A stretch of DNA of 64,000 nucleotides from an uncultured Lachnospiraceae bacterium (GTDB lineage Bacteria; Bacillota; Clostridia; Lachnospirales; Lachnospiraceae): NCBI GenBank assembly GCA_949840915.1, contig CATKXY010000010.1, positions 40,021 to 104,020 of the forward strand. Direction: 5' to 3'. The notes under the pieces are model-generated. The model saw only the letters and a list, made by a program, of their open reading frames with translations. It did not search any database and was not told the DNA's origin. Below are positions 1-9,765 of this stretch, one piece after another. Position 1 is the first letter of the stretch; every line of letters starts with the position of its first letter. The position numbers were made by a program, and so were the translations under genes.

Positions 1-1003
1 AATTCTTGAACATGCCCGCAGGTATCGTGGCCATGTTCGCATGAAGCTTCACTGTCGTCAGATATGTGCAGTTCTCAAATACGGATGTACCCCATGTGGT
101 GATACTTGCACCGGATTTATTGTTCAGCTCGATTATCTTAATACCGATTCCCGAAAATGCGAAATCTCCGATCTCCTTAAGCTTCTCGCCCCAACCGATG
201 GAAACCAGCTGGGTACAGCCCCTGAATGCACCGTTGCCGATTGACTCCACATTGTGCAGAGCCACATTCGTCATGGCCGAACAGTTGCCGAAAGCCGAGT
301 CGTCGATCCGGGTCACCAGGACCGGAATATCCATTTTGGTCAGACCGCTTCCAAAGAAAGCCTCCTCACCGATAAAAGTCAGCTTACTGCCGGATGTAAA
401 AGAAATATTCTGCAGCTGAGAATTCTTGAATGTCTCCTTCTTAATCTCCGTCACGGCGTCAGGCATGTTCAGCGCTCTGATGCCCGAGCCCTTGAATGCT
501 CCCTCGTCGATCACGGCCAGCTGGCTGTCCGCAGTGATCGTCAGCCCTGTAATCCTAGTATTATTGTTGAAAATTCCTGCAGGAATTCTCTTTGCCTCCT
601 TGGGAAGCTCCACGGTACCGCTGAGACTGCTGACAGGTTTCCCCACCTTCTCTCGCAGAATACCGCTCTCGGTCACCGCGAAATAATTGTTCTCCGCCAC
701 GATCTTCTCGTCGCTTCCGTCCCCGGTGCCGGCTTTTTCTTCTGCATAACTGCCGTTCTCCTCCAGAATATCGCTTCCGTCTCCGATATTACTTTCGGAC
801 ATATCCTCGTCCCCGGGCACTTCCTCCCCGGGCAGTTCCTCATCGCCGGGCAGCTTTGTGCCCGGCGTGACCTGACCGTCCTCCACGACGACAGGGGGCG
901 CATCACTCCCGTCCTCCGTCGCATGGGCGTCCAGCGTAAAATTTCCTGAGGTAGCAAGCAAAACTACACTCATTATGGTTGCCAGTATTCTTTTCGCCTT
1001 CAA
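1..1003 (-). CDS. Secreted BspA-type leucine-rich repeat protein, C-terminus off window
   Basis: Partial gene read by hand on the minus strand; it runs off the left edge after about 334 codons and is absent from the ORF track. I start it at TTG 1003 because GGGAGG lies 7 bases upstream. The product begins with a signal peptide (KRILATIMSVVLLA), then an acidic, Gly/Pro-rich low-complexity stretch (about residues 30-100), then BspA/LRR_5-type repeats such as IDEGAFKGSGI, IGEEAFFGSGL, IGNGAFRGC and IGDFAFSGIG. Proteins of this family are secreted or wall-attached and often bind host or matrix ligands; ligand unknown here. It follows the GT39 gene by about 150 bases and has its own promoter. The anchoring region is not visible. 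Confidence 0.85.
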   Translation of the reverse strand, partial: MKAKRILATIMSVVLLATSGNFTLDAHATEDGSDAPPVVVEDGQVTPGTKLPGDEELPGEEVPGDEDMSESNIGDGSDILEENGSYAEEKAGTGDGSDEKIVAENNYFAVTESGILREKVGKPVSSLSGTVELPKEAKRIPAGIFNNNTRITGLTITADSQLAVIDEGAFKGSGIRALNMPDAVTEIKKETFKNSQLQNISFTSGSKLTFIGEEAFFGSGLTKMDIPVLVTRIDDSAFGNCSAMTNVALHNVESIGNGAFRGCTQLVSIGWGEKLKEIGDFAFSGIGIKIIELNNKSGASITTWGTSVFENCTYLTTVKLHANMATIPAGMFKN

Positions 1004-1053
1004 CTCAATTCCTCCCAATCGTCTGAAAAGACTAATTTATTATATACACTGTC

Positions 1054-1082
1054 ATTCTATCATTCCGAAATCATTATTGCAA
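1054..1082 (-). promoter_or_regulatory. Sigma-A-type promoter of the LRR protein gene
   Basis: On the minus strand TTGCAA, a 17-base spacer and TAGAAT lie about 50 bases before the TTG start of the leucine-rich repeat gene. A second TATAAT lies closer to the gene but without a convincing -35. Confidence 0.5.
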
Positions 1083-1154
1083 CCGAGGTGCGGCGAAAAA
1101 ATTCTTAAGATTCTATATACTTTTCCTTCATTTTCCTTTATTTTGCCACATTTT

Positions 1155-2786
1155 TCATCTCCCGGCAGCCTCCTTCACATGACCCGTCCCCGGGTCTGCA
1201 GGCACGGCTACATACCAATCGCGAAACTTGATCAGATCAAAGTCTTTTTCAAATTTTTCCCTGTCAATAAAATACAGAATATACACGCTGTCTTTGTCTA
1301 TCCGATCCTGGTCAATGCGCGTGCGGATCAGAATATCCTCCACCGCAAAGCTTGCGGGAGCAGGAGCCACATCGTAGACCACGGTTTCCAGATACTCCGA
1401 GGGCAGAGTTTCCGTGTAGAGCAGCAGCCGGGGCCACTGAGCGGCCTTCTCCACCGTGATCGTTTTCAGTCCGGTCTGTCTGCACACTTCCATCGCACGG
1501 TCCACGCATTCCTCAATCCCCGCCCCGAAATAAGCATCCGCCACCTCCCGGTATTCCGTGAAATAATCCCGCCAGAAACCCGCGAGACAAAACAGCCAGA
1601 CCGCGGCCAGCATCCCGCCGCACACCCTGCTCAAAGCCTCCCGCCGTCTGCTCAGTGTATCCAGAAGCCCAAACACGCCGTAGCCCTCGCATAAGACCAG
1701 CGGAATATAAAGTGCGTTGATCTGGTGCAGCACCGCCGTCACCAGAAGGCACACCATGCCTCCCCCCAAAAGCTGTATCCACAGAAATGTCTCCCGCGTA
1801 TACTCCCGCCGCCAGAGTCCGCGCACCACTTTGACGGAAAGCGCAATCGCGCCGACGACGATAAACACACGCCCGATATCATAGAACAGCCCCCAGGGGA
1901 GCAGCACATCATAGGGGGCTCCCGTATTCTGATTCCACAGAAGAGACAGCGCCGTACGCAGATTGGACCACATATTGCGAAGATCAAAGGCAATCTCTCC
2001 GCCGCGATAACCGCCCATCACCGGAATCGTCATAAACGGCAGTCTGATCTCCCCGATCATACCGGAATTCACCAATATAAACAATAAAAGCGGCAGCGCC
2101 ATGACAAAAAGCAACGCTGAGGAGGCGAGACTCCAGCCGTCTATCCGCAGCCTTTTATGCCAAATCCCATATAAGATCTGCAGTATCAAAAGAAACGGCA
2201 CCACGGGCCAGATCACCGCGTAAGCGTACAGCGTCAGTCCGTAAAACAGAGCTGACAGCAATAAAAACCTTCCTCTCGCGGAAGCTTTCGTCTCCTCCGC
2301 TCCCCGTATGAAAAAGTACAGTCCAAACATTAAAAATCCGGGCGCCAGATTTGCATCCAGCCCCCATCTGCACATCATGATATGCCACGGACAGACAGCC
2401 AGCAAAAAGCCTGTCCAGTCTGCCGCCCTTCTGCCCAGCGTGCGGTCGGCGATCCCATAGACCGCCGCGATGGTGAAGATTCCCGCCAGAGCCTGGGGCA
2501 GACGACTGCAAAGCGGCGTCACATGCCCGCCCCAGAGCGCCACAAAGGGCAGTGTAAGCCAGACATAAAGAGCACTGTGTCCGTCTCCCCAGTCCGCCAT
2601 ATAAACCGGCATGACATGCCCCGCCGAATCCATGCCCTCATGATAGATCGCAAAGGCATTCCACGCCACAAAGCTTTCATCCTGATGCATGCCGCCGGGC
2701 ATGGAGCCCAGGCAGAAAAGACGCAGGGCCGCCCCCAGCAGCAAGATCACGACAAGCAGATAATTACGCCGCCTCCAAAAACTCAC
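1155..2786 (-). CDS. GT39/PMT-like membrane glycosyltransferase
   Basis: Polytopic membrane protein of 543 residues resembling glycosyltransferase family 39 (ArnT/PMT-type), which use lipid-linked sugars to modify acceptors outside the membrane. The N-terminus has one membrane segment followed by the acidic luminal-loop motif PGGMHQDE, typical of the catalytic Asp/Glu in this superfamily. About ten hydrophobic segments follow, and a soluble C-terminal part starts near residue 400. The track's ATG at 2831 is replaced by GTG 2786, because GAGGAGG sits 6 bases before it. It overlaps the 34-residue ORF upstream by 23 bases, suggesting coupled translation, and lies downstream of pth-mfd. Donor and acceptor are unknown; nearby surface proteins are possible acceptors (inference). 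Confidence 0.75.
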   Translation of the reverse strand: MSFWRRRNYLLVVILLLGAALRLFCLGSMPGGMHQDESFVAWNAFAIYHEGMDSAGHVMPVYMADWGDGHSALYVWLTLPFVALWGGHVTPLCSRLPQALAGIFTIAAVYGIADRTLGRRAADWTGFLLAVCPWHIMMCRWGLDANLAPGFLMFGLYFFIRGAEETKASARGRFLLLSALFYGLTLYAYAVIWPVVPFLLILQILYGIWHKRLRIDGWSLASSALLFVMALPLLLFILVNSGMIGEIRLPFMTIPVMGGYRGGEIAFDLRNMWSNLRTALSLLWNQNTGAPYDVLLPWGLFYDIGRVFIVVGAIALSVKVVRGLWRREYTRETFLWIQLLGGGMVCLLVTAVLHQINALYIPLVLCEGYGVFGLLDTLSRRREALSRVCGGMLAAVWLFCLAGFWRDYFTEYREVADAYFGAGIEECVDRAMEVCRQTGLKTITVEKAAQWPRLLLYTETLPSEYLETVVYDVAPAPASFAVEDILIRTRIDQDRIDKDSVYILYFIDREKFEKDFDLIKFRDWYVAVPADPGTGHVKEAAGR

Positions 2787-2868
2787 GATAGTCCTCCTCG
2801 CTGGCAAACAAGATATATCTGCCCTCCACAAAACCCATATAACCCATCGCCGTCATATATCCTTTCAT
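2764..2868 (-). CDS. 34-residue small protein overlapping the GT39 gene
   Basis: Short ORF missed by the track. ATG 2868 is preceded by AGGAGG at 7 bases, and the ORF ends in TAA at 2764 after encoding a 34-residue peptide starting MKGYMTAMGYMGFV and ending in an acidic helix-like EEDYREFLEAA. It has no membrane segment. Its last 23 bases overlap the start of the glycosyltransferase gene, whose Shine-Dalgarno lies inside this ORF. It may therefore be a coupling leader, a functional microprotein, or both. I do not recognise a named family. The strong RBS and non-random composition support translation. Confidence 0.65.
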   Translation of the reverse strand: MKGYMTAMGYMGFVEGRYILFASEEDYREFLEAA

Positions 2869-2940
2869 ATCCGATACCTCCTGCCGAACTCTGTCTGTTT
2901 TGTTCTGACAAGAAGATACCAGATATACAGTCCAATAAAA

Positions 2941-5900
2941 CTACCTCAATAATTCCAACATCCACGCCAGCAGCGTCTGTGTGCGCTCCAGCAAAAGTTC
3001 CCCGTCCTTCTCCAGAAGTCCTGTTTTTTTGTACCGGTAGGCAAAAAAGGGATTGCCGTAGGCGGTGAAGGTCAGATCCTCCCCCGCGCGCTTCAACAGA
3101 GCGGGAATGCCCGCGGGATTTACATCCGCGTCCGGCTTAAAGATAAAGAGAATCTTGTCGTTTTTGCTCTTTACCTCCGTGAGGAACAGCTTCTGTGCCG
3201 CCACCCGGATCAAGGCCACAGCCAGCAGATTGTCCACTGATCCGGGTACCTCGCCAAAACGGTCCAAAAGCTCATCCCGCATGTCATCCCTCTCCCTCTC
3301 ATTTTCAATACCTGCAATACGCTTGTAGATGTCCAGCTTCTGCACTTCGTTGACAATGTAGGCAGGCGGAATGAACGCATCCACATCCAGATCGATGACT
3401 GTGGCAAAAGACTCTCCTCCCGGTCCCGCGGAGCCGCCTTTTAAGCGCAGCACCGCCTCATTCAGCATCTTACAGTACAGATCATAGCCCACGGCCTCCA
3501 TATGTCCGTGCTGCCTCATACCCAGCAGATTCCCTGCTCCCCGGATCTCCAGATCCCTCATAGCGATTTTAAATCCGCTGCCAAGATCCGTAAATTCCCG
3601 AATGGCCTCCAAGCGCTTCTCCGCCACCTCCTTGAGCATTTTGTCTCTCTTATACATGAGAAACGCGTACGCAGTACGATTGGAACGCCCCACACGCCCC
3701 CTGAGCTGATAGAGCTGGGACAGACCCATATTGTCCGAGTCATGAATGATCATGGTATTCACATTGGGAATGTCAAGGCCTGTCTCAATGATTGTGGTGG
3801 TTACCAGCACGTCGATATCACCGTTCACAAAATCATACATGATGTGTTCCAGTTCCTGCTCCTTCATCTGCCCGTGTGCAAAAGCCACCGCTGCCTCCGG
3901 GATCAGTGCGGCGATTCTCGCAGTCATGTCAGCAATATTATTGACGCGGTTGTATACATAGTATACCTGTCCGCCCCTGGCAAGCTCCCGGGAGATAGCC
4001 TCCCGGACCATTACTTCATTGTGTTCACACACAAAGGTCTGAATGGGCTGACGATCCCCGGGAGCCTCCTCCAGCACACTCATATCACGGATGCCCACAA
4101 GGCTCATATGGAGCGTGCGCGGAATAGGAGTCGCTGTCAAAGTCAGTACATCCACATTCTCCTTCAGCTTCTTGATCTTCTCCTTATGCGCCACGCCAAA
4201 ACGCTGCTCCTCATCCACCACCAGAAGCCCCAGATCCTTAAACTGCACATCCGCAGACAGAACCCGATGCGTGCCGATGACTATGTCCACCAGACCCTTC
4301 TGAAGATCTTTCACTGTCTTTTTCTGCTCTGCGGGAGAGCGGAAACGGCTGAGCAGATCGACACGCACCGGAAAATCTTTCATACGCTGGGTAAAGGTGC
4401 TGTAATGCTGTCCTGCCAAAATAGTGGTGGGCGCCAGATAAACCACCTGTCTGCCCTCCTGCACCGCCTTGAAAGCGGCCCGGATCGCGATCTCCGTCTT
4501 GCCATAACCGACGTCTCCGCAGATAAGCCGGTCCATGATCCTGCGGCTCTCCATGTCCGCTTTGATGTCGCCGATAGCCGCCAGCTGATCCTCCGTCTCC
4601 TCAAAGGGAAACATCTCCTCAAACTCACGCTGCCATATCGTGTCTTTGCCGTACTGATAACCTTCTGTCTGCTGTCTCACGGCATAGAGCTCCACCAGGT
4701 CCCTGGCGATCTCATTCACCGCCGAGCGAACCTTCGTCTTGGTATTCTCCCACTCCTTGCTGCCCAGCTTATTGAGTTTGGGCTTCTTGGCGTCGGCAGA
4801 ACCGTATTTTTGAATCACATCCAGCCCGGTAGCCAGCACATAGAGATTGCCGCCGTCCCGATACTCTATCTTGATATAGTCCTTGACCACATGCTCCATC
4901 TCCACCTTCTCGATACCCCGATAGATACCGATGCCGTGGCTCTCGTGGACCACATAGTCCCCCACTTTTAATTCATTGAAATCATTGATCTTCTGACCCT
5001 GATATACCTTGCGCTTCTTTTTTTTCTTTTTCTCCGCGCCAAAGATATCCGTCTCGGACAACACGACAAATTTCAGCAGCGGGTACTCGAATCCCTTGCT
5101 CACATGTCCGTAACAGGTCACGATCTCCCCCGCCTGCACCTCCCGCATGGGATCCTCCGTGTAGACGGCAGCCAGCTCCTGATCCCGCAGATCCTCCGCC
5201 AGCCTCCTGGCCCTGGTGCGGGAACCGGACAGCAAAAGCACCCGATATCCCTTTTTCCGGTAATTTTTTAAATCTTTTACCAAGGCTTCAAAGCTGTTGT
5301 TGTAGGGTGCAACACTCCTGACATTAATGTCGTATTTTTGATTCGGCCTGAAATAACCACCGGAGCCGTCCAGTGTAGATAATGTCACCACCGTGCCGCA
5401 CTGCAGTTTTGCCGCCACCTGCTCCCCGCCGTAGAGAATATGCATCTGGCCGGGCAGAATATATCCTTTCAGCACACGCTGTTCCATACTCTCGCGGAAC
5501 TCTGCTTCCACCGCATCCGCCTGTTCTCTCACACGGACCGGCTCATCCACAAAAAACACCGGAGGCATATCAAGACTCCGCAGGATCTCCGGCAGAGTCA
5601 CCCGCTCCTCATAAAAATACGGGAGATAGCTCTCCAGATTCACTTTGTTCTGAAATTCCACAAGCTGCTCTCTCAGCTCCGCGATCTGAGACACAATGCG
5701 GTGCGCCTCCTCAGGCTTATGTCTCTCCCGAAAATACCGTTCACGTTCTGCGGCCTCATTCTCCAGCTTCTTCAGCCCGGCGTCTATGCGCTCATCGGAC
5801 AGCACAAACTCCGTTGCCGGATAAATGCTGATACTCTCCAGTTTCTCGATGGAACGCTGACTCAGGATATCAAAGCTTCGGACAGAATCCACCTCGTCCC

Positions 5901-6519
5901 CCCACAGCTCTATACGGTACGGATTCTCCTCCGTCAGATCAAACACATCCACAATACCGCCCCGGACAGAAAACTGCCCCGGACTCTCAACCTGATAGCA
6001 TTTTTCATATCCCATGGCCACCAGGCGCCCCGCAAGCGCTCCCTCATTCAGACTGCCTCCCCGGCTGATCCGGACCACATCCCGATCCCTGTCCCAGAGC
6101 ACCTGAGGGGTCATCAGTGCGGCATAAGTCGTAATGATCGTCAAGGACTTTCTCTCCATCAGACGGCGCAAGGTACCTATCCGCTCTCTCACAAGCTGAT
6201 TGCCATGGATGTCCGCCTGAAAAAAGATCAGATCCTTGGCCGGATAAAGTGTGACATTTCTGTCATAAAACTTGTATTCCTCATACAATTCTTTTGCTTT
6301 TATATCACTATAAGTAACGATGACCTTACAACGAAAGCCATCGCTGAGTCCGTATATCATATGAAGCTTCTGTGCATCCACACAGCCCGTCAGCGCCATG
6401 ATCCTGTTTGCCGGCTGCCCGAAGGCATCCCGGCCCGGTCCTCCGGCCTGTCTCCCCATCGCCTCACGCATGGAACCATATTCCGCAAGCTCCTTCAAAG
6501 GCGCAAGCAAAGCCTGCAT
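2941..6519 (-). CDS. mfd: Transcription-repair coupling factor Mfd
   Basis: 1192 residues, close to the usual length. Mfd is the ATP-dependent translocase that removes RNA polymerase stalled at DNA lesions and recruits UvrA. Order seen: UvrB-homology region at the N-terminus, a polymerase-interaction domain near residues 520-590 ([17 protein letters not shown]), helicase domain with Walker A GDVGYGKT near 665 and DEEQ box near 770, second RecA lobe with QLRGRVGR, and the C-terminal TRCF domain. It begins one base after the pth stop codon, so the two are cotranscribed, as in many Firmicutes. A lysine/arginine run (EKKKKKKRK) in the middle lies between domains. Nothing appears broken. Confidence 0.98.
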   Translation of the reverse strand: MQALLAPLKELAEYGSMREAMGRQAGGPGRDAFGQPANRIMALTGCVDAQKLHMIYGLSDGFRCKVIVTYSDIKAKELYEEYKFYDRNVTLYPAKDLIFFQADIHGNQLVRERIGTLRRLMERKSLTIITTYAALMTPQVLWDRDRDVVRISRGGSLNEGALAGRLVAMGYEKCYQVESPGQFSVRGGIVDVFDLTEENPYRIELWGDEVDSVRSFDILSQRSIEKLESISIYPATEFVLSDERIDAGLKKLENEAAERERYFRERHKPEEAHRIVSQIAELREQLVEFQNKVNLESYLPYFYEERVTLPEILRSLDMPPVFFVDEPVRVREQADAVEAEFRESMEQRVLKGYILPGQMHILYGGEQVAAKLQCGTVVTLSTLDGSGGYFRPNQKYDINVRSVAPYNNSFEALVKDLKNYRKKGYRVLLLSGSRTRARRLAEDLRDQELAAVYTEDPMREVQAGEIVTCYGHVSKGFEYPLLKFVVLSETDIFGAEKKKKKKRKVYQGQKINDFNELKVGDYVVHESHGIGIYRGIEKVEMEHVVKDYIKIEYRDGGNLYVLATGLDVIQKYGSADAKKPKLNKLGSKEWENTKTKVRSAVNEIARDLVELYAVRQQTEGYQYGKDTIWQREFEEMFPFEETEDQLAAIGDIKADMESRRIMDRLICGDVGYGKTEIAIRAAFKAVQEGRQVVYLAPTTILAGQHYSTFTQRMKDFPVRVDLLSRFRSPAEQKKTVKDLQKGLVDIVIGTHRVLSADVQFKDLGLLVVDEEQRFGVAHKEKIKKLKENVDVLTLTATPIPRTLHMSLVGIRDMSVLEEAPGDRQPIQTFVCEHNEVMVREAISRELARGGQVYYVYNRVNNIADMTARIAALIPEAAVAFAHGQMKEQELEHIMYDFVNGDIDVLVTTTIIETGLDIPNVNTMIIHDSDNMGLSQLYQLRGRVGRSNRTAYAFLMYKRDKMLKEVAEKRLEAIREFTDLGSGFKIAMRDLEIRGAGNLLGMRQHGHMEAVGYDLYCKMLNEAVLRLKGGSAGPGGESFATVIDLDVDAFIPPAYIVNEVQKLDIYKRIAGIENERERDDMRDELLDRFGEVPGSVDNLLAVALIRVAAQKLFLTEVKSKNDKILFIFKPDADVNPAGIPALLKRAGEDLTFTAYGNPFFAYRYKKTGLLEKDGELLLERTQTLLAWMLELLR

Positions 6520-6520
6520 A

Positions 6521-7096
6521 CTACGCCTCCTTCCTGGTGTTGAATCGATTCATGGCCGCATCCGCCTCCCCGGCCGTCATCATACGGACAGCCTCCGCTG
6601 CCCGCTCGCAGGCATCGTCCAAAAGCTCCCGCTCCGGTCCCGAGAAATGTCCCAGCACATAGTCCGCCAGATCCCATCCCCGCGGCTTCTCACCCACGCC
6701 CATCTTCACCCGCATAAAACCGTCATGTCCCAGATGCGCGATAATGCTTTTTAAGCCATTGTGTCCGCCGGCACTGCCCTTTTTGCGCACTCTGATCTGC
6801 CCCACATCCAGACTGATGTCGTCAGAGATCACAATGAGCTCCGACGACTCGTCTATCTTATAATAGTCCGCCATCGCTCTCACGCTCTCGCCGCTCAGGT
6901 TCATATAGGTGAGCGGCTTTGCAAGCACACACTTCTGCCCTGCCACAAAGCCCTTGCCTATCAAAGCCTTGTGCTTCTTCTCCAGAACATCGATCCCTTC
7001 CGCCTCCGCTAATCTGTCTATGACGTCAAAACCTATATTATGCCTGGTATTGCGGTATTCTTTTCCCGGATTACCCAATCCAACGATTAAAAACAT
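6521..7096 (-). CDS. pth: Peptidyl-tRNA hydrolase
   Basis: 191 residues. It cleaves the ester bond of peptidyl-tRNAs released prematurely from ribosomes, recycling tRNA in the cytoplasm. Seen: GLGNPGKEY, the catalytic histidine in NTRHNIGF, LTYMNLSG and the GSAGGHNGLKS loop. The track's longer ORF is shortened to ATG 7096, which has GGAAGG upstream and gives the canonical MFLIVGLGNPG start; the extra 39 codons would cross the promoter. It is the first gene of the pth-mfd-small ORF-GT39 run. Confidence 0.97.
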   Translation of the reverse strand: MFLIVGLGNPGKEYRNTRHNIGFDVIDRLAEAEGIDVLEKKHKALIGKGFVAGQKCVLAKPLTYMNLSGESVRAMADYYKIDESSELIVISDDISLDVGQIRVRKKGSAGGHNGLKSIIAHLGHDGFMRVKMGVGEKPRGWDLADYVLGHFSGPERELLDDACERAAEAVRMMTAGEADAAMNRFNTRKEA

Positions 7097-7113
7097 ACTG
7101 TTTCCTTCCTGTC

Positions 7114-7140
7114 CAAATACAATATTTTCCAATGTATTTG
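7114..7140. repeat. 8-bp inverted repeat in the pth leader
   Basis: CAAATACA and TGTATTTG are perfect arms separated by 11 bases, between the pth promoter and start codon. In RNA this would be a hairpin at or near the 5' end; as DNA it could be an operator at the start site. No regulator can be named. Confidence 0.45.
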
Positions 7141-7142
7141 AT

Positions 7143-7171
7143 ATTATACCGCATTTCATTTCTCTTATCAA
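7143..7171 (-). promoter_or_regulatory. Sigma-A-type promoter for pth-mfd
   Basis: Minus strand TTGATA, 17 bases, TATAAT, about 45 bases before the pth ATG. Both hexamers are near consensus and the spacing is ideal. It is divergent from the hemerythrin promoter at 7198. Confidence 0.7.
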
Positions 7172-7197
7172 ATCAAACTTCAAAGACGAAAGTGCTG

Positions 7198-7226
7198 TTG
7201 CGAATGCCCCCAAAATATGCTAAACT
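7198..7226 (+). promoter_or_regulatory. Promoter of the bacteriohemerythrin gene
   Basis: TTGCGA, 17 bases, TAAACT, with an extended TG before the -10, about 50 bases before the ATG. Confidence 0.5.
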
Positions 7227-7238
7227 GTTTGCATCTGA

Positions 7239-7275
7239 GAAAGGATTCTGAGCGATGATATAGAAAGGATTCTGA
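7239..7275 (+). repeat. Duplicated RBS segment with a two-codon upstream ORF
   Basis: GAAAGGATTCTGA occurs twice, 24 bases apart. Each copy supplies a Shine-Dalgarno. The first is followed by ATG ATA TAG, a two-codon ORF, and the second by the true hemerythrin start at 7277. Confidence 0.55.
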
Positions 7276-7276
7276 T

Positions 7277-8188
7277 ATGATAAAAGAAGTTAAATGGAAT
7301 GACCGGTTTAACATTGGCGTAGACAGCATTGATAAAGCGCACCACAGGCTTTTTACGATCGTAGACAAGCTCATCAATCTCAACGAAAATGAGACCAAGC
7401 AGGAACACGCCTGCCGCGAAGGCATCAAGTATTTTAAGAGCTATACTCTGAAACACTTCGCAGATGAAGAAGCCTACATGCAGTCCATCGGATACAGCGG
7501 ATATGCGGTACATAAAAGTCTGCACGACAATCTGCGGGACAAGACGCTGCCCGCCCTGGAAGCAGAACTGGAAGAGCAGAATTACTCCCCCGAGTCCGTC
7601 CAGCATTTTGTGGGCATATGCGTAGGCTGGCTGAACGGACACATTATGATCGAAGACCGCGCCATCATCGGCAAAACATCTAACAAGTGGGTGATGCAGC
7701 CCTCCGAGAACGAACTGGCAGCGCTGGAAAAAGCCATTGTCCAGGCCCTGCAGAGCCTGTTCCGGATACAGGCAAAGCCGGTCAGCAACCATTACAGCGG
7801 CGAAGATTTTTCCACAGGAAACGCTCTCTGCTACCGCTTAAATTATCGCGGCGAAAAGGGGGACCTGCTGCAGGTCTATCTGACCTATGAGGAGAGGCTG
7901 ATGCTTGAAATATTAGGCGATATGTTCGGCAAACAGATAGCGCGGGCCGATAAAACGGTAGTCTACGCCATGAAGATTCTGTCGCAGCATATCATGGAGC
8001 TCATCACAAAGCACTTTGTCCTGACCGACAATTATCATCTGGAAAAGAACGATCTGCTCACCTTCGAGCAGTTCCTCAGAATATTTGAAAAAGAAAATCC
8101 GCCCTACAGCCTGCTGTTTGGTACCGGCGGAAAAGGATACTTCGCTTTCAGCGTCAAGGGGAAACAGCTTGTGAAGCCCCAGGCGTAA
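7277..8188 (+). CDS. Bacteriohemerythrin with C-terminal CheX-like domain
   Basis: 303 residues. The N-terminal 130 residues are a hemerythrin domain, a four-helix bundle that binds O2 at a di-iron site. The ligand pattern is visible: His in KAHHRLF, the HxxxE-type KHFADEE, HKSLHDN, and the last His/Asp pair in GHIMIED. The C-terminal half (about 150-300) matches the middle domain of the hemerythrin-receiver protein at 47178-48524 and may be CheX/CheC-like; that is inference. Likely role: oxygen sensing or scavenging in an anaerobe. It has its own promoter and a terminator shared with spoVG. Confidence 0.88.
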   Translation: MIKEVKWNDRFNIGVDSIDKAHHRLFTIVDKLINLNENETKQEHACREGIKYFKSYTLKHFADEEAYMQSIGYSGYAVHKSLHDNLRDKTLPALEAELEEQNYSPESVQHFVGICVGWLNGHIMIEDRAIIGKTSNKWVMQPSENELAALEKAIVQALQSLFRIQAKPVSNHYSGEDFSTGNALCYRLNYRGEKGDLLQVYLTYEERLMLEILGDMFGKQIARADKTVVYAMKILSQHIMELITKHFVLTDNYHLEKNDLLTFEQFLRIFEKENPPYSLLFGTGGKGYFAFSVKGKQLVKPQA

Positions 8189-8220
8189 GCGGAGCAAACT
8201 GTAATAGCGCATAGAGCAGT

Positions 8221-8250
8221 AAAAGGAGAGACCCGCCAGTCTCTCCTTTT
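8221..8250. terminator. Bidirectional terminator between hemerythrin gene and spoVG
   Basis: AAAAGGAGAGAC and GTCTCTCCTTTT form a perfect 12-bp stem with a 6-base loop. T-rich ends on both strands fit two convergent genes. Confidence 0.85.
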
Positions 8251-8291
8251 ATATTCCGGCTGTCCGTACAGCCGCTGTTCCTACTCATCAA

Positions 8292-8573
8292 TTACATCTG
8301 CTGCTCTTCCTCCGGCTCGTCCAGAGCCTTCTCATAGGCATCCAGAATAATACTCTGGATATGCGCTCTGGCGGCGGAATGGATGGGATGTGCGATATCA
8401 CGGAATTCCCCGTCCGAAGCTTTCTTGCTGGGCATCGCGATAAACAATCCCTTATCTCCCTCGATCACCTTAATGTCATGCACCACAAACTCATCGTCCA
8501 GCGTGATGGACACAATAGCTTTCATCTTACCTTCCTTGGTAATTTTACGGACGCGTACATCTGTAATCTGCAT
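8292..8573 (-). CDS. spoVG: Septation/regulatory protein SpoVG
   Basis: 93 residues matching SpoVG along its length: [11 protein letters not shown] start, [22 protein letters not shown] and the C-terminal AHPI helix. SpoVG is a small nucleic-acid-binding regulator linked to septation, sporulation and envelope functions in Firmicutes. GGGGGAAAACGT precedes the ATG. It lies downstream of glgD, separated by about 70 bases that contain a short GCCGT/ACGGC hairpin. Confidence 0.96.
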   Translation of the reverse strand: MQITDVRVRKITKEGKMKAIVSITLDDEFVVHDIKVIEGDKGLFIAMPSKKASDGEFRDIAHPIHSAARAHIQSIILDAYEKALDEPEEEQQM

Positions 8574-8646
8574 ACGTTTTCCCCCTTATCTCATCAACCA
8601 TCCGTTCATGCCGTCACGGACGGCGCAAACGATCAACAAGAATCCC

Positions 8647-9765
8647 CTACAACATATACCTCTCATTGCGCTCCAACACAATCCTGATACCGTCCTCCCC
8701 CACAAAACGGGAATTGGCCCGGATGGTATCCCGGCTTTCCACGATACAGTTTTCTATGTATGAATTGTCGCCGATGTAGACATCATTTAAAATGATGGAA
8801 TTTTTTATCACACAATTATTGCCGATATAGCTCTTCTTAAAGATCACAGAATTCTCAACCACACCGTTGACGATACAGCCGCTTGAGATCAGACTGTTCT
8901 GAATCCGGGCTCCCACATTGTACTTGGCGGGCGGCAGATCATCCACCTTGGAATATATATCAGGGTACTGCTTGAAGAAATAATCCCGCACATCCGACTT
9001 CAAAAAGTCCATGTTAGTCGAGTAATAATCTTCAATGGAAGCGATATTCCGCCAGTACTCCTTCATTTTATAACCATAGATCCGCTTCAGATCTTTATAG
9101 CGGATCAGGACATCCCGCACAAAATCATAACGGTCCTCCTCCGCGCATTTCTCCATCATTTCAATCAGGAGACGCCTGCGGATAACATAGATGCCGCAGG
9201 ATATGGTATTCGTCTTCGCCTGGAGCGGCTTCTCCTCAAATTCTTCGATCCGGCTCTCCTCATTCATATGTATCGTGCCAAAGCGCTCCACATTACAGCC
9301 GGGTTCCATATCGCGGCAGACTACCGTAATATCTGCCTTTTTCTGGATGTGATACTCCAGTACCCTGCCAAAATCCAGTTTGTAGACCCCGTCTCCCGAA
9401 GCGATCACCACATAGGGCTCATGGCTGGCTTTCAAAAAGTGCAGATTCTGATAGATAGCGTCTGCCGTCCCCCGGTACCAATTACTGTTGTCTGCCGTCA
9501 CGGCAGGAGTAAATACAAACAGACCTCCCTGCTTGCGCCCGAAATCCCACCACTTGGAGGAATTCAGATGCTCATTCAGACTTCTGGCATTGTACTGCGT
9601 AAACACCGCCACCTTCTGAATATGGGAATTGGACATATTGCTCAGGGTAAAGTCGATACTTCTGTAGCTGCCGGCGATAGGCATGGCGCAGATAGCCCGC
9701 TTCTGAGACAATTCCTTCATTCTGTGATTGTTGCCGCCCGCTAAAATAATTCCAATCGCTCTCAC
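8647..9765 (-). CDS. glgD: Glucose-1-phosphate adenylyltransferase, GlgD subunit
   Basis: 372 residues. GlgD is the regulatory-type partner of GlgC in ADP-glucose synthesis for glycogen in Firmicutes. The N-terminal nucleotidyltransferase fold carries [11 protein letters not shown], in which the usual GxGxRL loop of active enzymes is replaced, fitting the weakly catalytic subunit. [12 protein letters not shown] and a C-terminal left-handed beta-helix of hexapeptides ([18 protein letters not shown]) are clear. The start is GTG, overlapping the glgC stop as GTGA, so the two are translationally coupled. Confidence 0.95.
   Translation of the reverse strand: MRAIGIILAGGNNHRMKELSQKRAICAMPIAGSYRSIDFTLSNMSNSHIQKVAVFTQYNARSLNEHLNSSKWWDFGRKQGGLFVFTPAVTADNSNWYRGTADAIYQNLHFLKASHEPYVVIASGDGVYKLDFGRVLEYHIQKKADITVVCRDMEPGCNVERFGTIHMNEESRIEEFEEKPLQAKTNTISCGIYVIRRRLLIEMMEKCAEEDRYDFVRDVLIRYKDLKRIYGYKMKEYWRNIASIEDYYSTNMDFLKSDVRDYFFKQYPDIYSKVDDLPPAKYNVGARIQNSLISSGCIVNGVVENSVIFKKSYIGNNCVIKNSIILNDVYIGDNSYIENCIVESRDTIRANSRFVGEDGIRIVLERNERYML

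Noticed and set aside
3502-4971. 489-residue plus-strand ORF
   Set aside because: Antisense shadow of mfd; His/Leu-rich with no motif.
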